From: CATJXY01 sp964623925
Lineage (GTDB): Bacteria > Bacillota_I > Bacilli_A > Erysipelotrichales > Erysipelotrichaceae
Assembly (NCBI GenBank): GCA_964623925.1
Contig: CAZUVT010000004.1
Location: 1 to 32,995 of the forward strand
Direction: 5' to 3'
DNA: 32,995 nucleotides
Shown here: positions 23,582 through 31,847 of the stretch, piece after piece
Position numbering within the stretch: position 1 is the first letter of the stretch
Layout of the letters: the number at the start of each line of letters is the position of its first letter
Program-made: the position numbers and the translations under genes
Notes under the pieces: model-generated
The model's input: the letters and a program-made list of their open reading frames with translations, nothing else
Database searches by the model: none
What the model was told of the DNA's origin: nothing

Positions 23582-24019
23582 ATGAGTATAGGAAAGAAAA
23601 TAAGTGAACTGCGGAAGAAATATGGTATGACTCAAGAAAAACTGGCAGAAAAAATAGGGGTTTCCAGACAAACCTTATCAAACTGGGAAAGCGATATAAC
23701 AAGTCCGGATCTCAATCAGGCAGGCCTTTTATCCAAACATTTGAAAATAAGTCTGGATGAGCTTGTGAACAATGATTTAGAGATTATCTGTCATGATCAT
23801 CTAAAAGATCATGTGCTTATGAATCTGATCGGGAAGATCTGTTATCTCAATATCAAGGAGCATTTTTTTGATTACACTTTAAGCTATGATACACCGGTTC
23901 AAGTAATGGATGTCAATTGTGATTTCATCAAAGTTGAATATCAGAAGAAAAAAGAAAAATGTATCAAGCTGATCGACATGGCTCTGATCACATCGATCAA
24001 AGTTATTGAGGAGGACTGA
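23582..24019 (+). CDS. XRE-family transcriptional regulator
   Basis: This 145-residue regulator's first 65 residues are a typical HTH_3 domain (ISELRKKYGMTQEKLAEKIGVSRQTLSNWESDITSPDLNQ ...), close to Cro/CI-like regulators of low-GC Firmicutes. The C-terminal half is unassigned and has charged residues with no membrane segment. GGTGAT (23572-23577), a good match to the anti-SD tail, fits the ATG at 23582; the in-frame GTG at 23573 and ATG at 23576 are alternatives. The gene is followed 3 bases later by a small membrane protein, forming a pair. The repeats upstream could be its own operators. Confidence 0.88.
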   Translation: MSIGKKISELRKKYGMTQEKLAEKIGVSRQTLSNWESDITSPDLNQAGLLSKHLKISLDELVNNDLEIICHDHLKDHVLMNLIGKICYLNIKEHFFDYTLSYDTPVQVMDVNCDFIKVEYQKKKEKCIKLIDMALITSIKVIEED

Positions 24020-24022
24020 TTT

Positions 24023-24340
24023 ATGGAATTTGTGATCATCATGGCTGTTTTGGCAGCTTATTTGGGTCTTTCGTCAAAATTGGACAAACTGCTGAATATT
24101 CGGCTTAAAGGCAACAAGAATAAATTTCCGTCTTTGCATGAACTGGTTGGACAGAATATCAGTATTGAGATGAGTGATCAGCTGGATCTGATTTTCGGAA
24201 GTAAGACAGAAGGAATACTGAAAGAGTACAACGATACCTGGATCGTAATTGAAACGATAAATAAGAAAGGTAAAAAAGAACTGTATTATTATCGGATAAA
24301 TCAGCTTGTTTCGATCAACATCGTCAAAAAAGAAGTTTAG
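24023..24340 (+). CDS. small membrane-anchored protein with possible Sm-like fold
   Basis: I do not recognise a named family. This 105-residue protein begins with a hydrophobic helix (about 3-16). It then has a soluble region with the pattern LVGQNISIEMSDQ, then GSKTEGILKEYNDTWIVIE, then YYYRINQLVSINIV (about 40-100). This resembles the five-stranded Sm/Hfq-like barrel (G.v.iel.dG....G.L..yd.wi.i.......i....I.sI). It is separated from the upstream XRE gene by 3 bases, with GAGGAGG before its ATG, so it is coexpressed with that regulator. A membrane sensor or partner of the regulator is possible, but no evidence shows it. Confidence 0.7.
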   Translation: MEFVIIMAVLAAYLGLSSKLDKLLNIRLKGNKNKFPSLHELVGQNISIEMSDQLDLIFGSKTEGILKEYNDTWIVIETINKKGKKELYYYRINQLVSINIVKKEV

Positions 24341-24449
24341 CAAACATTTCTTTATTTAATTTATAATAGGATCATTAGAAAATGCTTATTTTGTATGATT
24401 ATATGAATAATTTATCTTGTTAAAAAAATAATTTAAAATGTTAGCGGTT

Positions 24450-24463
24450 ACTTTTTAAAAAGT
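24450..24463. repeat. perfect 14-base palindrome upstream of the riboswitch
   Basis: ACTTTTTAAAAAGT is fully self-complementary and ends 24 bases before the likely -10 box TATAAT (24488-24493). It could be an operator or a bent-DNA element. The AT-rich sequence makes chance more likely than for a mixed palindrome. Confidence 0.4.
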
Positions 24464-24510
24464 GCTGGAAGTATTTGAAATATGGTCTATAATAGGGTTG
24501 TTAATAGTTT

Positions 24511-24575
24511 TGTCATATAATATCTGAATATGGCAGATAATCTCTACATTCCACCGTAAATGGAATACTATGACA
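24511..24575 (+). promoter_or_regulatory. purine riboswitch, guanine type
   Basis: P1 is TGTCATA/TATGACA (24511-24517, 24569-24575). P2 is TATCTG/CAGATA around AATATGG, and P3 is ATTCCA/TGGAAT around CCGTAAA. The J2/3 segment keeps TCTAC. All follow the purine riboswitch consensus. The base just before TATG in J3/1 is C, the position that decides guanine/hypoxanthine (C) against adenine (U). It precedes a purine permease and adenine deaminase. A TATAAT at 24488-24493 gives a start near 24500. The expression platform downstream contains ACTGTT (24591-24596), which can pair with either ACAG of P1's 3' side (24573-24576) or AACAGT (24615-24620), a plausible switch. No strong terminator T-run is visible. 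Confidence 0.92.
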
Positions 24576-24640
24576 GATCCCCTTTTAGGGACTGTTGTGC
24601 TTTGACAAATCATTAACAGTTCATAAAAAGGAGGAACAAT

Positions 24641-25969
24641 ATGAACAAAGTAGCAGAATTCTTCAAGTTCCGCGAGAGAGGGACATCTTTTGATGTTGAA
24701 TTGATTGCGGGTCTAACAACCTTCATGACAATGGCTTATGTATTGGTTTTGCAGCCAAATGCGATTGTCGGTTTCGGTGTGCCGGAATTGATTGACGTAA
24801 ACGGCGTTCTTATCACAAAAGAAGCTGTTTTGGTCACAACCGCCCTTGTTTCCGGTGTCATCACATTATTGATGGCTTTCTATGCAAATATGCCGTTCGC
24901 ACTTTCCTGCGGAATGGGAAGCAACTTCCTGTTTGGCGGTATGATGCAGAGCGGCTCGATTTCTTTTGGTACAGTTATGGGAATCGTATTAGTTTCCGGA
25001 ATCGTTTTCGTAACATTGTCTGTCTTCGGAATTCGTGATCTGATCGTCCGGATGATTCCGAAGAATATCAAAGTTGCGATCGGAAGCTGTATCGGATTCT
25101 TCATCGCTTATCTTGGATTGAAGAATGCCGGTATCTGTGATTTCTCAGCCGGTTTGGCAATGGGAGATTTCACCCAGCCGACAACACTTGTTTCAATCTT
25201 CGGATTGCTGTTGATCGCTGCGCTGACTGCTTATAAAGTAAAAGGTGCTATGCTGATTGGAATCATCATCACAACCTTGATCTGTATTCCACTGGGAATC
25301 ACTCAAGTTCCAAGTTCCATCATTTCAATTCCATCATTTGATACAGTCAAGAATGTTATCGGAAATGTTGATTTTACAAGCATTTGGACAGCAGAAGGCA
25401 TCATTTTGATGTTCATCGCTTTCTTCGGCGACTTCTTCTCAACATTGGGAACAGTTTTGGGTGTTGCCGGAAAAGCAAACATGCTTGATGAAGACGGTAA
25501 CCTTCCGGGAATTCAGAAACCATTCTTAGTCGATGCGATCGGTACTTGTGTCGGAGCCCTTTGCGGATGTACGACTGTCACAACCTATGTTGAATCCTCA
25601 TCCGGTGTAGAAGCAGGTGGTAGAACAGGAATGACAGCGGTCGTTGTTGGTTTGTTATTTATCGTCATGATGTTCTTTGCACCGCTTATTCTTATGATTC
25701 CTGATTGTGCAACAGGACCGGCTTTGGTCTTCGTTGGATTCTTGATGATCAGCGGATTCAAAGATATCGACTTCGATGATTTCACAGAAAGCTTCGGACC
25801 ATTCGTTATGATCATGTTCGGTACATTTATGGCTAACATGGCTGCCGGTATCGCTTCAGGTATCTTGGCCTATGTCTTCATCAAAGTTGTAACGGGTAAA
25901 TTCAAAGATGTTCATCCGGGTATGTACATCTTGGCTATTCCGCTATTGATGTATTTCATCTATGCTTAA
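24641..25969 (+). CDS. NCS2-family purine permease (AzgA/PbuG-like)
   Basis: This purine:proton symporter of the NCS2 AzgA-like branch (guanine, hypoxanthine or adenine) is in the cell membrane. The 442 residues have about 12-14 membrane segments. The start FKFRERGTSFDVELIAGLTTFMTMAYVLVLQP is the classic AzgA/PbuG opening, followed by NMPFALSCGMGSNFLFG and the later TTVTTYVESSSGVEAGGRTGMTA, a conserved substrate-site region. It is preceded by a guanine-type riboswitch and followed at 15 bases by adenine deaminase, so the operon imports purines and converts adenine to hypoxanthine. The ribosome site AAGGAGG is at 24628. Substrate range is not decided by sequence alone. Confidence 0.93.
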   Translation: MNKVAEFFKFRERGTSFDVELIAGLTTFMTMAYVLVLQPNAIVGFGVPELIDVNGVLITKEAVLVTTALVSGVITLLMAFYANMPFALSCGMGSNFLFGGMMQSGSISFGTVMGIVLVSGIVFVTLSVFGIRDLIVRMIPKNIKVAIGSCIGFFIAYLGLKNAGICDFSAGLAMGDFTQPTTLVSIFGLLLIAALTAYKVKGAMLIGIIITTLICIPLGITQVPSSIISIPSFDTVKNVIGNVDFTSIWTAEGIILMFIAFFGDFFSTLGTVLGVAGKANMLDEDGNLPGIQKPFLVDAIGTCVGALCGCTTVTTYVESSSGVEAGGRTGMTAVVVGLLFIVMMFFAPLILMIPDCATGPALVFVGFLMISGFKDIDFDDFTESFGPFVMIMFGTFMANMAAGIASGILAYVFIKVVTGKFKDVHPGMYILAIPLLMYFIYA

Positions 25970-25984
25970 TAGAGGAATCTAAAT

Positions 25985-27754
25985 ATGAAGATCCAAGTAA
26001 AAGATAAACGTACACTGCTGGCTGCTGCAAGAGGAGATATCCTTGCAGATCTGGCAATTACCAATGCTCAGATCGTCAACGTCTTTACCGGTGAGATTTC
26101 AAAGGGAACGGTTTATGTTAAAGATGGCTTCATCGCTCATGTTGATTATATCGGTGAAGAAGTCAAGGCAGAGAAAATTGTCGATGCAAAAAACCAGTTC
26201 TTGATTCCGGGATTGATCGATGCGCACGTACATATCGAAAGCTCTATGATGACCCCTCGCCATTTTGCCGAAGCAGTCATTCCTTGGGGAACGACGATGG
26301 TCGTTACTGATCCGCATGAAATCGGGAATGTCTGGGGCATTGAAGGTGTCCGATATATGCATGACGACGGGGATGATCTTCCGATGCGTCAATGTATCGA
26401 TATTCCATCCTGTGTTCCGGCTGTTCCGGGACTTGAAAATGCCGGCGCTGATTTCTTGGCTGATTCCATTGCTGAATTAGCTAAACTGCCGCGCATTACC
26501 GGATTAGCTGAAGTCATGGACTTTTTGGCTGTCATCAACGGCGAAGATCGAATGATGGATATCTTGAATGTTGCAGAAGAAAACAACATTTATATGCAGG
26601 GACATGCTCCGGTTGTCACCGGCCGCATGTTAAGCGCTTATTTGGCAGGAGGTCCAGAAACCGATCACGAATGCCATATGTCCAACGAAGCTTATGAAAA
26701 ATACCGCAATGGTATGTTTATTGATATGCGCGATTCAAGCATGTGCAAGAATGTTCCGGCGATTTGGAATGGCTTGAAAAACAGCCGTTATCTGGATCAT
26801 TTGTGCCTTTGTACAGATGACCGCGAATCAGAGGATATTTTAACGGTAGGTCATGTCAATGATGTCGTTCGCAATGCGATTAAAAACGGTATGCATCCGG
26901 TCGATGCGATCCGTTCGGCAACATTCAATACCGCCCGTGAAATCGGTATCAAGCACTTAGGTGCCATCGCTCCGGGTTATGTGGCAGATCTGGTTCTTCT
27001 TCCTTCTTTAGAGGAAATGAATCCTTCACAAGTCTACTTTGAAGGAAAGAAAGTTGCGGAAAACGGGAAATTGACGGTTGAAATTCCTGAAAGAAGCTTT
27101 GAACTTGAAAGACGCAATTCTGTGAATGTAAAGGAATTGAGCGTTGAAGATTTCACGATCAAAGCTCCTATTGAAAACGGGACAGTCAAGGTCAATGTAC
27201 TGTGCTTCGACAATGGTGTCAGCATTTTATCTAACGCAAGAGCGTATGATATCAAAGTCGAAAACGGAAAGCTTGTCTTAGAAGATCCACTCATGAAATT
27301 TGTGGCAGTTGTCAACCGCTATGAAGGAAATGACAATATCGCATTGCGTGTTGTAAGAGAATTCGGTTTGAAGAAAGGAGCTCTGGCTTCTACTGTTTCT
27401 CACGATTCTCACAATTTGACGATTGTATATGATTCTCCGGAAAATGCATTGATTGCTGCAAATGAGTTAAAGAGAGTCGGCGGCGGAATGACCGCTGTGG
27501 ATGAAAACGGCAAGATCCTTCATACATTAGAGCTTCCGGTTGGCGGGCTCTTGTCCTTGAAACCGGCTAAGGAATTGGCAAAAGATGCAGCTTTGATGAA
27601 AGAAGCAAACCGTGCTGTCGGTTTGGATTTCCTGGAAAATCCGCTTCTTCGTATTGCGACTTTAGCACTTCCGGTTGCACCGAATGCCAAGATGAGCGAT
27701 ATGGGCTTAGTTGATGTCAATAAGAAAGTATTGATTCCGCTATTCGCTGATTAA
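25985..27754 (+). CDS. ade: adenine deaminase
   Basis: This metal-dependent amidohydrolase of the Ade (AdeC) family deaminates adenine to hypoxanthine, feeding salvage to IMP. At 589 residues it is full length. The metal site begins DAHVHIESSM (His81, His83), followed by VVTDPHEIGNV and HECHMSNEAYEKY, all diagnostic of this enzyme. A C-terminal domain with VGGGMTAVDENGKI and LPVGGLLS completes the family pattern. AGAGGA before the ATG and a 15-base gap from the permease place it in one operon with that gene, under guanine-type riboswitch control. A terminator follows 12 bases after the stop. Confidence 0.96.
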   Translation: MKIQVKDKRTLLAAARGDILADLAITNAQIVNVFTGEISKGTVYVKDGFIAHVDYIGEEVKAEKIVDAKNQFLIPGLIDAHVHIESSMMTPRHFAEAVIPWGTTMVVTDPHEIGNVWGIEGVRYMHDDGDDLPMRQCIDIPSCVPAVPGLENAGADFLADSIAELAKLPRITGLAEVMDFLAVINGEDRMMDILNVAEENNIYMQGHAPVVTGRMLSAYLAGGPETDHECHMSNEAYEKYRNGMFIDMRDSSMCKNVPAIWNGLKNSRYLDHLCLCTDDRESEDILTVGHVNDVVRNAIKNGMHPVDAIRSATFNTAREIGIKHLGAIAPGYVADLVLLPSLEEMNPSQVYFEGKKVAENGKLTVEIPERSFELERRNSVNVKELSVEDFTIKAPIENGTVKVNVLCFDNGVSILSNARAYDIKVENGKLVLEDPLMKFVAVVNRYEGNDNIALRVVREFGLKKGALASTVSHDSHNLTIVYDSPENALIAANELKRVGGGMTAVDENGKILHTLELPVGGLLSLKPAKELAKDAALMKEANRAVGLDFLENPLLRIATLALPVAPNAKMSDMGLVDVNKKVLIPLFAD

Positions 27755-27766
27755 GTAAAACAAAAT

Positions 27767-27811
27767 AAAAGAGGCTGAATATTTTGAATTTATGTTCAAG
27801 CCTCTTTTTTT
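27767..27811. terminator. terminator of the purine operon
   Basis: Arms AAAAGAGGCT/AGCCTCTTTT (27767-27776, 27799-27808), with GAA/TTC continuing inside, and a T-run. On the minus strand a T-rich tail also follows, so it may serve the convergent LysR gene. Confidence 0.85.
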
Positions 27812-27916
27812 GCGCAAGTTATTGTAAATTCGTAGAAATCTTCTTCGGATAGTGAATGAGCATCCTATTGCGGACTCTTTGTTCTGATTTTAGATTGTTT
27901 CAATATTAGCGGATAT

Positions 27917-28789
27917 TTATTTGAATCGACTCTTTACAATATCGCAGAAAGCAGAGATCATTTCATTTTTATCTTCCGCACGCCAAGCTAAAATGCGATT
28001 AATCGAATAATCGGATCTTATCGGAACATAGCGAAGATTGCTGGATTCACTGACAGAAATCTGATATGGATAGAACGCAACTCCCTGATTCTCTTTCACC
28101 ATGCTTACAGCGAGTTGAGCATATTCAACATCTTTTACTTTGACATTTCCACCGGTTTTTTCAATTTCCTTTATCAAATTATCGATCCAAGGATTTTCTC
28201 TTGAGGCGGTAATTAAAGTGTGATGATTTAGATCTTGAGGTTCAATAAAGTCTCTTTTTGATAATTCATCTTTTAGGCTTATGGCGCAATAAAAATGACT
28301 TGTATTGACATGTATCGTTTTCAGTTCCGGATGATTAAGAGCGCGGCAGCTATAGGTGAACATGATATCAACAGAGCGATAGGTCAAAGGATCAACACCA
28401 TCCTGAAAAGAAACAGGTACCGGGATCAAACGGACATTCGGGTATTTCTCGTGAAACTTTTCCAGTAAATAAGCATAGTGATAGACCGAAACATCGGCTG
28501 TTAATCCGACATAAAAATAGTTCTTTTTTTCATCAATTTCAACAGCCTTATTCCGGATACTTTCATGGGTAGAAAGTATTTTTTTTATTTCCTGAAGATA
28601 GTATTTGCCGGCATCTGTTAATTCAACGGTATGTGTATTTCGAATAAAAAGGTTAAAACCGAGTTCTTCTTCAAGCTTCTTGATCTGATAAGAAACGGAA
28701 GACGGAGATAGATAAAGCTGATTGGCAACCATCGCAAAATTCTTTGTTTCTGCTAGGGCAATGAAACATTCAATATTTTTGGAATTCAT
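27917..28789 (-). CDS. LysR-family transcriptional regulator
   Basis: This 290-residue LysR regulator has an N-terminal winged helix-turn-helix (about 1-60: NIECFIALAETKNFAMVANQLYLSPSSVSYQIKKLEEELGF...LFIRN), a linker helix, and an effector-binding domain (FYVGLTADVSV ... IDNLIKEIEK...VKENQGVAFYPYQ). An in-frame ATG at 28849 extends it by 20 residues. The ATG at 28789 is chosen because AGGAGGG stands before it and LysR proteins start just ahead of the first helix. It is divergent from the Tat lipoprotein gene at 28894 (104-base gap), the usual arrangement for a LysR that controls its neighbour. Inducer unknown. Confidence 0.92.
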   Translation of the reverse strand: MNSKNIECFIALAETKNFAMVANQLYLSPSSVSYQIKKLEEELGFNLFIRNTHTVELTDAGKYYLQEIKKILSTHESIRNKAVEIDEKKNYFYVGLTADVSVYHYAYLLEKFHEKYPNVRLIPVPVSFQDGVDPLTYRSVDIMFTYSCRALNHPELKTIHVNTSHFYCAISLKDELSKRDFIEPQDLNHHTLITASRENPWIDNLIKEIEKTGGNVKVKDVEYAQLAVSMVKENQGVAFYPYQISVSESSNLRYVPIRSDYSINRILAWRAEDKNEMISAFCDIVKSRFK

Positions 28790-28893
28790 AAAACCCTCCT
28801 GTTTTAAAAAATTCGAATAACTTGTTAAAATCTTAGCACACCGATTCATAAAATGTAAAGTATTATATTAATTGAAACAGGAGGAAAAGAAAT

Positions 28894-29835
28894 ATGAATG
28901 AAAAGAAATTAAATCGACGCGATTTTTTAAAGGGTGTCGGTGCTACAGTGGCTGTTGCAGCTACAGGATCTCTTTTAGCCGGATGTGCTCAGGAAAAAGA
29001 ATGTGAACCTTGCGAAACCCCGGCTTATGATCCAAAAGGTCTGATCAATTACATGAATGAAAATCCAACAGCTTGGATGTCTGTGGATAATGGATACTGG
29101 TCAGAAGATAAGGCAGATCAGCCAACTGATGATGAGTTGAAGACGATGCTTGATACAGCTATGATGGCTCAACTTGCTGTTCAGTATGGCGAAGTTTACT
29201 GTGTTGTATTGAAAGATTACAAAGACCAGTTTGATGTAATCGGTGATTATTGGGATCATTCCGGAAAGGCAGTCGGTGCCAGTGTAACAGAAGGAACCGC
29301 AACAATTCTGTTCTATGCAGATAAGATCCGTCCACAGGAAGATCATGCTTCTCCATACGGCGTTTATGTTGATGACAAGGGAGAGGAAAGTGCTTTAGGG
29401 GCTTATTATCAGCCTGCAGCAACATCTGCTTACATGGATTCAGGAATCGTAATGGGTTGGTTCCAGTTTGCAGCGCATGCATTAGGATACAACACGCATA
29501 TCTTTGGCGGCTTGTACGGTGAAGCAGCTGTCAATAGCCCAAATCAGTATATCGAGGGAAAAGGCTTGACTCGCGGATGGGGATTTGTTCATAAATATGG
29601 CGAAGACATCAAGACGATCCCGCTTGATGGAAACATGAAGCTTGTCAGTGCCATTGTTGTCGGTAAGAGAAAAGCAGATGTTGATGCAACAACAGCAGCT
29701 TCTATGCATATGCGCCCAAGCAACTACTCATTCTATGATGGTGTTCCGGGAACCTATACACCCAATGATGCAGAAGCCGGTGCTTCAACAGATGCTGAGG
29801 CAGGAGCAACTTCTACTGAAGATGTAGCTGAATAA
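28894..29835 (+). CDS. Tat-signal lipoprotein, nitroreductase-like
   Basis: This 313-residue exported protein carries a twin-arginine signal (LNRRDFLKGVGA, Arg8-Arg9) followed by a hydrophobic region and the lipobox LLAGC with Cys31, so it is exported folded and anchored as a lipoprotein. Tat export usually means a cofactor is bound before export. The mature part has features of the FMN nitroreductase fold (LKTMLDTAMMAQLAVQYGEV, GIVMGWFQFAAHALGYNTHIFGG), but I cannot confirm the whole fold. The C-terminus (about 285-313) is low-complexity Ala/Gly/Glu/Thr. It is divergent from a LysR regulator. Likely an extracytoplasmic flavin reductase; substrate unknown. Confidence 0.85.
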   Translation: MNEKKLNRRDFLKGVGATVAVAATGSLLAGCAQEKECEPCETPAYDPKGLINYMNENPTAWMSVDNGYWSEDKADQPTDDELKTMLDTAMMAQLAVQYGEVYCVVLKDYKDQFDVIGDYWDHSGKAVGASVTEGTATILFYADKIRPQEDHASPYGVYVDDKGEESALGAYYQPAATSAYMDSGIVMGWFQFAAHALGYNTHIFGGLYGEAAVNSPNQYIEGKGLTRGWGFVHKYGEDIKTIPLDGNMKLVSAIVVGKRKADVDATTAASMHMRPSNYSFYDGVPGTYTPNDAEAGASTDAEAGATSTEDVAE

Positions 29836-29848
29836 GTAACGATAGAAT

Positions 29849-29897
29849 AAAAACTTGTATTGGAATCAAAAAATGTATTCTCATACAAGTTTTTTTT
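29849..29897 (+). terminator. terminator of the Tat lipoprotein gene
   Basis: Perfect 12-base arms AAAAACTTGTAT/ATACAAGTTTTT (29849-29860, 29883-29894), with GAAT/ATTC inside and a T-run. Confidence 0.85.
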
Positions 29898-29915
29898 AAT
29901 TTGTTGAAAAAAGTA

Positions 29916-29944
29916 TTGACAAAGAGCAAGCAAAGTATTATTGT
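29916..29944 (+). promoter_or_regulatory. promoter of the GntR-ABC operon
   Basis: A perfect TTGACA (29916-29921) is followed after 17 bases by TATTGT (29939-29944). The leader is short: the ATG is 35 bases downstream of the -10 box. Confidence 0.75.
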
Positions 29945-29949
29945 ATTAG

Positions 29950-29961
29950 TGTATTAATACA
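29950..29961. promoter_or_regulatory. candidate GntR operator
   Basis: TGTATTAATACA is a perfect 12-base palindrome immediately after the -10 box, and a second half site GTATTA sits 8 bases upstream (29943-29948). A repressor bound here would block the operon, and the first gene encodes a GntR regulator of the YtrA type, so autoregulation is the natural reading. Confidence 0.6.
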
Positions 29962-29978
29962 GATGGATTGGAGGCATC

Positions 29979-30347
29979 ATGAAGAATTTTGATTCAAATA
30001 TCCCAATTTATCTTCAGGTCATGGATGATATCAAGAAACAGATCGTTACCGGGAAACTGAAGCCGGGTGACAAACTGAGCAGTGTTCGGGAACTGGCACA
30101 GAGCTATGCGGTCAATCCCAATACGATCCAGAGAACTTTTCTGGAATTGGAAAGGGAGGATCTGGTCAAGTCAGAAAGAACAAGCGGAAGATTTGTGTGT
30201 GCCGATGAAAACCGCATTGCAAATCTGCGTGAGAAGATGACAGAAAGACTGATGAAAGAATTCATACAGGAACTGAATGAATTAGGATATGAAAAGGAGG
30301 ATATTCCTCTATTATTGGAACATATAAAGGAGAAGACAAGTCAATGA
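29979..30347 (+). CDS. GntR-family regulator, YtrA subfamily
   Basis: This 122-residue regulator has a complete N-terminal GntR winged helix (PIYLQVMDDIKKQIVTGKLKPGDKLSSVRELAQSYAVNPNTIQRTFLELEREDLV, about 8-64). A short C-terminal helical tail replaces a ligand domain. This size and lack of an effector domain is the YtrA subfamily, which represses ABC operons responding to cell-envelope stress such as lantibiotics. The ribosome site GGAGG supports the ATG at 29979. The gene overlaps the ABC ATPase by 4 bases, and the palindrome before it is a likely binding site. Confidence 0.95.
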   Translation: MKNFDSNIPIYLQVMDDIKKQIVTGKLKPGDKLSSVRELAQSYAVNPNTIQRTFLELEREDLVKSERTSGRFVCADENRIANLREKMTERLMKEFIQELNELGYEKEDIPLLLEHIKEKTSQ

Positions 30348-31045
30348 GTAAAAAATGGATAGAATTTGAAAATCTCAGTAAAAACTATGGTTCAAAACAA
30401 GCTCTTTCAAATGTAAACTTAAAATTGGAGACAGGAAAGATCATTGGACTTTTAGGGCCAAACGGAAGCGGCAAGACCACGATGATCAAGATCCTTAATG
30501 GATTGTTGAAGGATTATCGCGGAACATGTAAGATCGATGGTCAGAGTCCGAATGAGTATACGAAAAACTTGATTTCTTATTTGCCGGATGAACCATACTT
30601 CCAGGATTGGATGAAGATCAAAGATGCTTTGAATATTTTCAGAGATCATTATGAAGATTTTGATTGGGCATTGTGCATGAGTTTATTAGACCGTTTACAA
30701 TTGGATCCGAATATGAAGATCAAAAGCTGTTCAAAGGGTATGAAAGAGAAATTTCAATTGGCCCTCGTCATGTCCAGAAAAGCGCAGTTTTATATTCTGG
30801 ATGAGCCGCTGGGCGGAGTAGATCCGGCAGCCCGAGATCTGATTTTGGATATTATCTTAAAAAATTATAACGAAGATTCCTGTTTGCTGATCTCAACTCA
30901 TTTGATCAGCGATATTGAGAAGATCTTTGATGAAGTCGTTTTCTTAAAAGATGGAGAGGTTGCTTTGCATAAGGATTGCGAAGAATTGAGAAACGAAACC
31001 GGAAAATCAGTTGATGAATGTTTCAGGGAGGTATTCAGATGCTAA
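30344..31045 (+). CDS. ABC transporter ATP-binding protein
   Basis: This 233-residue ABC ATPase couples ATP hydrolysis to export by the partner permease. Walker A is GPNGSGKTT (38-46), the signature appears as CSKGMKEKFQLALV, Walker B is FYILDEP followed by LGGVDP, and the switch histidine is in STHLIS. The signature has SKGMKEK where most have LSGGQ, as is common in YtrB-like single-domain ATPases. The start ATG overlaps the GntR stop (ATGA) and its end overlaps the permease start by 7 bases, so translation is coupled. Confidence 0.95.
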   Translation: MSKKWIEFENLSKNYGSKQALSNVNLKLETGKIIGLLGPNGSGKTTMIKILNGLLKDYRGTCKIDGQSPNEYTKNLISYLPDEPYFQDWMKIKDALNIFRDHYEDFDWALCMSLLDRLQLDPNMKIKSCSKGMKEKFQLALVMSRKAQFYILDEPLGGVDPAARDLILDIILKNYNEDSCLLISTHLISDIEKIFDEVVFLKDGEVALHKDCEELRNETGKSVDECFREVFRC

Positions 31046-31809
31046 AGCTATTAAAATATGAATTATTGAGTCATTATCGAAGCTATTGTTCTATTTATTT
31101 GTTTTATCTGCTTTTCTGCTTGATTACACCGTTTATTTCTTATCGGATCCAGGAATTCTTTATACCGATCATCGGGGTTTCCTCCGTGGCTATTATGATT
31201 TCCGTCTTTATCAACATTGTCGTAAATTTCTGCAAGTCCATGTTTTCTAAAGAAGGATATTTGATGCATACTTTGCCGTATAAGAACTCTGTTTTGCTTG
31301 GATCTAAGTTTCTCTCTGCAATCTTGTGGCTCTGCATATCCAGCGTTGTTCTGTTGGGAGGAATTGCTCTGCTCTCTATTGCGGTTATGATTAAAGAAGG
31401 ACTCAGTCTGAAAGAAATCTATTCAGGTCTGGAAATGTTGAATTCGTTTATTCGATATGAATTGGCAATGGAAGGAATCACCTTACGCTTTTCACTGGGA
31501 AGCATGCTGACTTCTAGTTTGATATTGATGCTGGAAGGATTGATTTCTACTTACATGCTGATCTTCATGATCGCTATTATCGTCAATACACCTTGGATCA
31601 AAGCCTATAAAGTGCCGATCGGAATCGTTATCTTCTTTGCCATTAAGACTTTGTTTGGACGGATCGGATTTCCGAATTTGGATAACATTCATTTGATTTC
31701 GGACATGATGTACAATGTCGCTTTGGTAAATGGTGTTTGGACATTAATATGTTGTTTAATCTTTTATCTTATCGGTTTATTTGTTATGGATCGCTATTTG
31801 GAAATATAA
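31039..31809 (+). CDS. ABC-2-type permease
   Basis: This is the membrane subunit for the preceding ATPase, 256 residues with about six membrane segments: two near the start (about 15-60), one after KFLSA, and three in the C-terminal half, ending in LICCLIFYLIGLFVMDRYLEI. An in-frame ATG at 31018 exists inside the ATPase gene. The ATG at 31039 is chosen because AGGGAGG stands 8-9 bases before it. The substrate is unknown; the YtrA-type regulator suggests envelope-acting compounds. A single permease of this size would presumably dimerise. It is the last gene, followed by a terminator. Confidence 0.88.
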   Translation: MLKLLKYELLSHYRSYCSIYLFYLLFCLITPFISYRIQEFFIPIIGVSSVAIMISVFINIVVNFCKSMFSKEGYLMHTLPYKNSVLLGSKFLSAILWLCISSVVLLGGIALLSIAVMIKEGLSLKEIYSGLEMLNSFIRYELAMEGITLRFSLGSMLTSSLILMLEGLISTYMLIFMIAIIVNTPWIKAYKVPIGIVIFFAIKTLFGRIGFPNLDNIHLISDMMYNVALVNGVWTLICCLIFYLIGLFVMDRYLEI

Positions 31810-31847
31810 AAAAATCGGGTTGGAGAAAATCTCTGACCTGATTTTTT
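31808..31847. terminator. bidirectional terminator
   Basis: AAAAATCGGGT pairs with ACCTGATTTTT with one G-U wobble around a 16-base loop region, with A/T tails on both sides. It ends the ABC operon and the convergent radical SAM gene, whose stop codon lies at its right edge. Confidence 0.75.
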
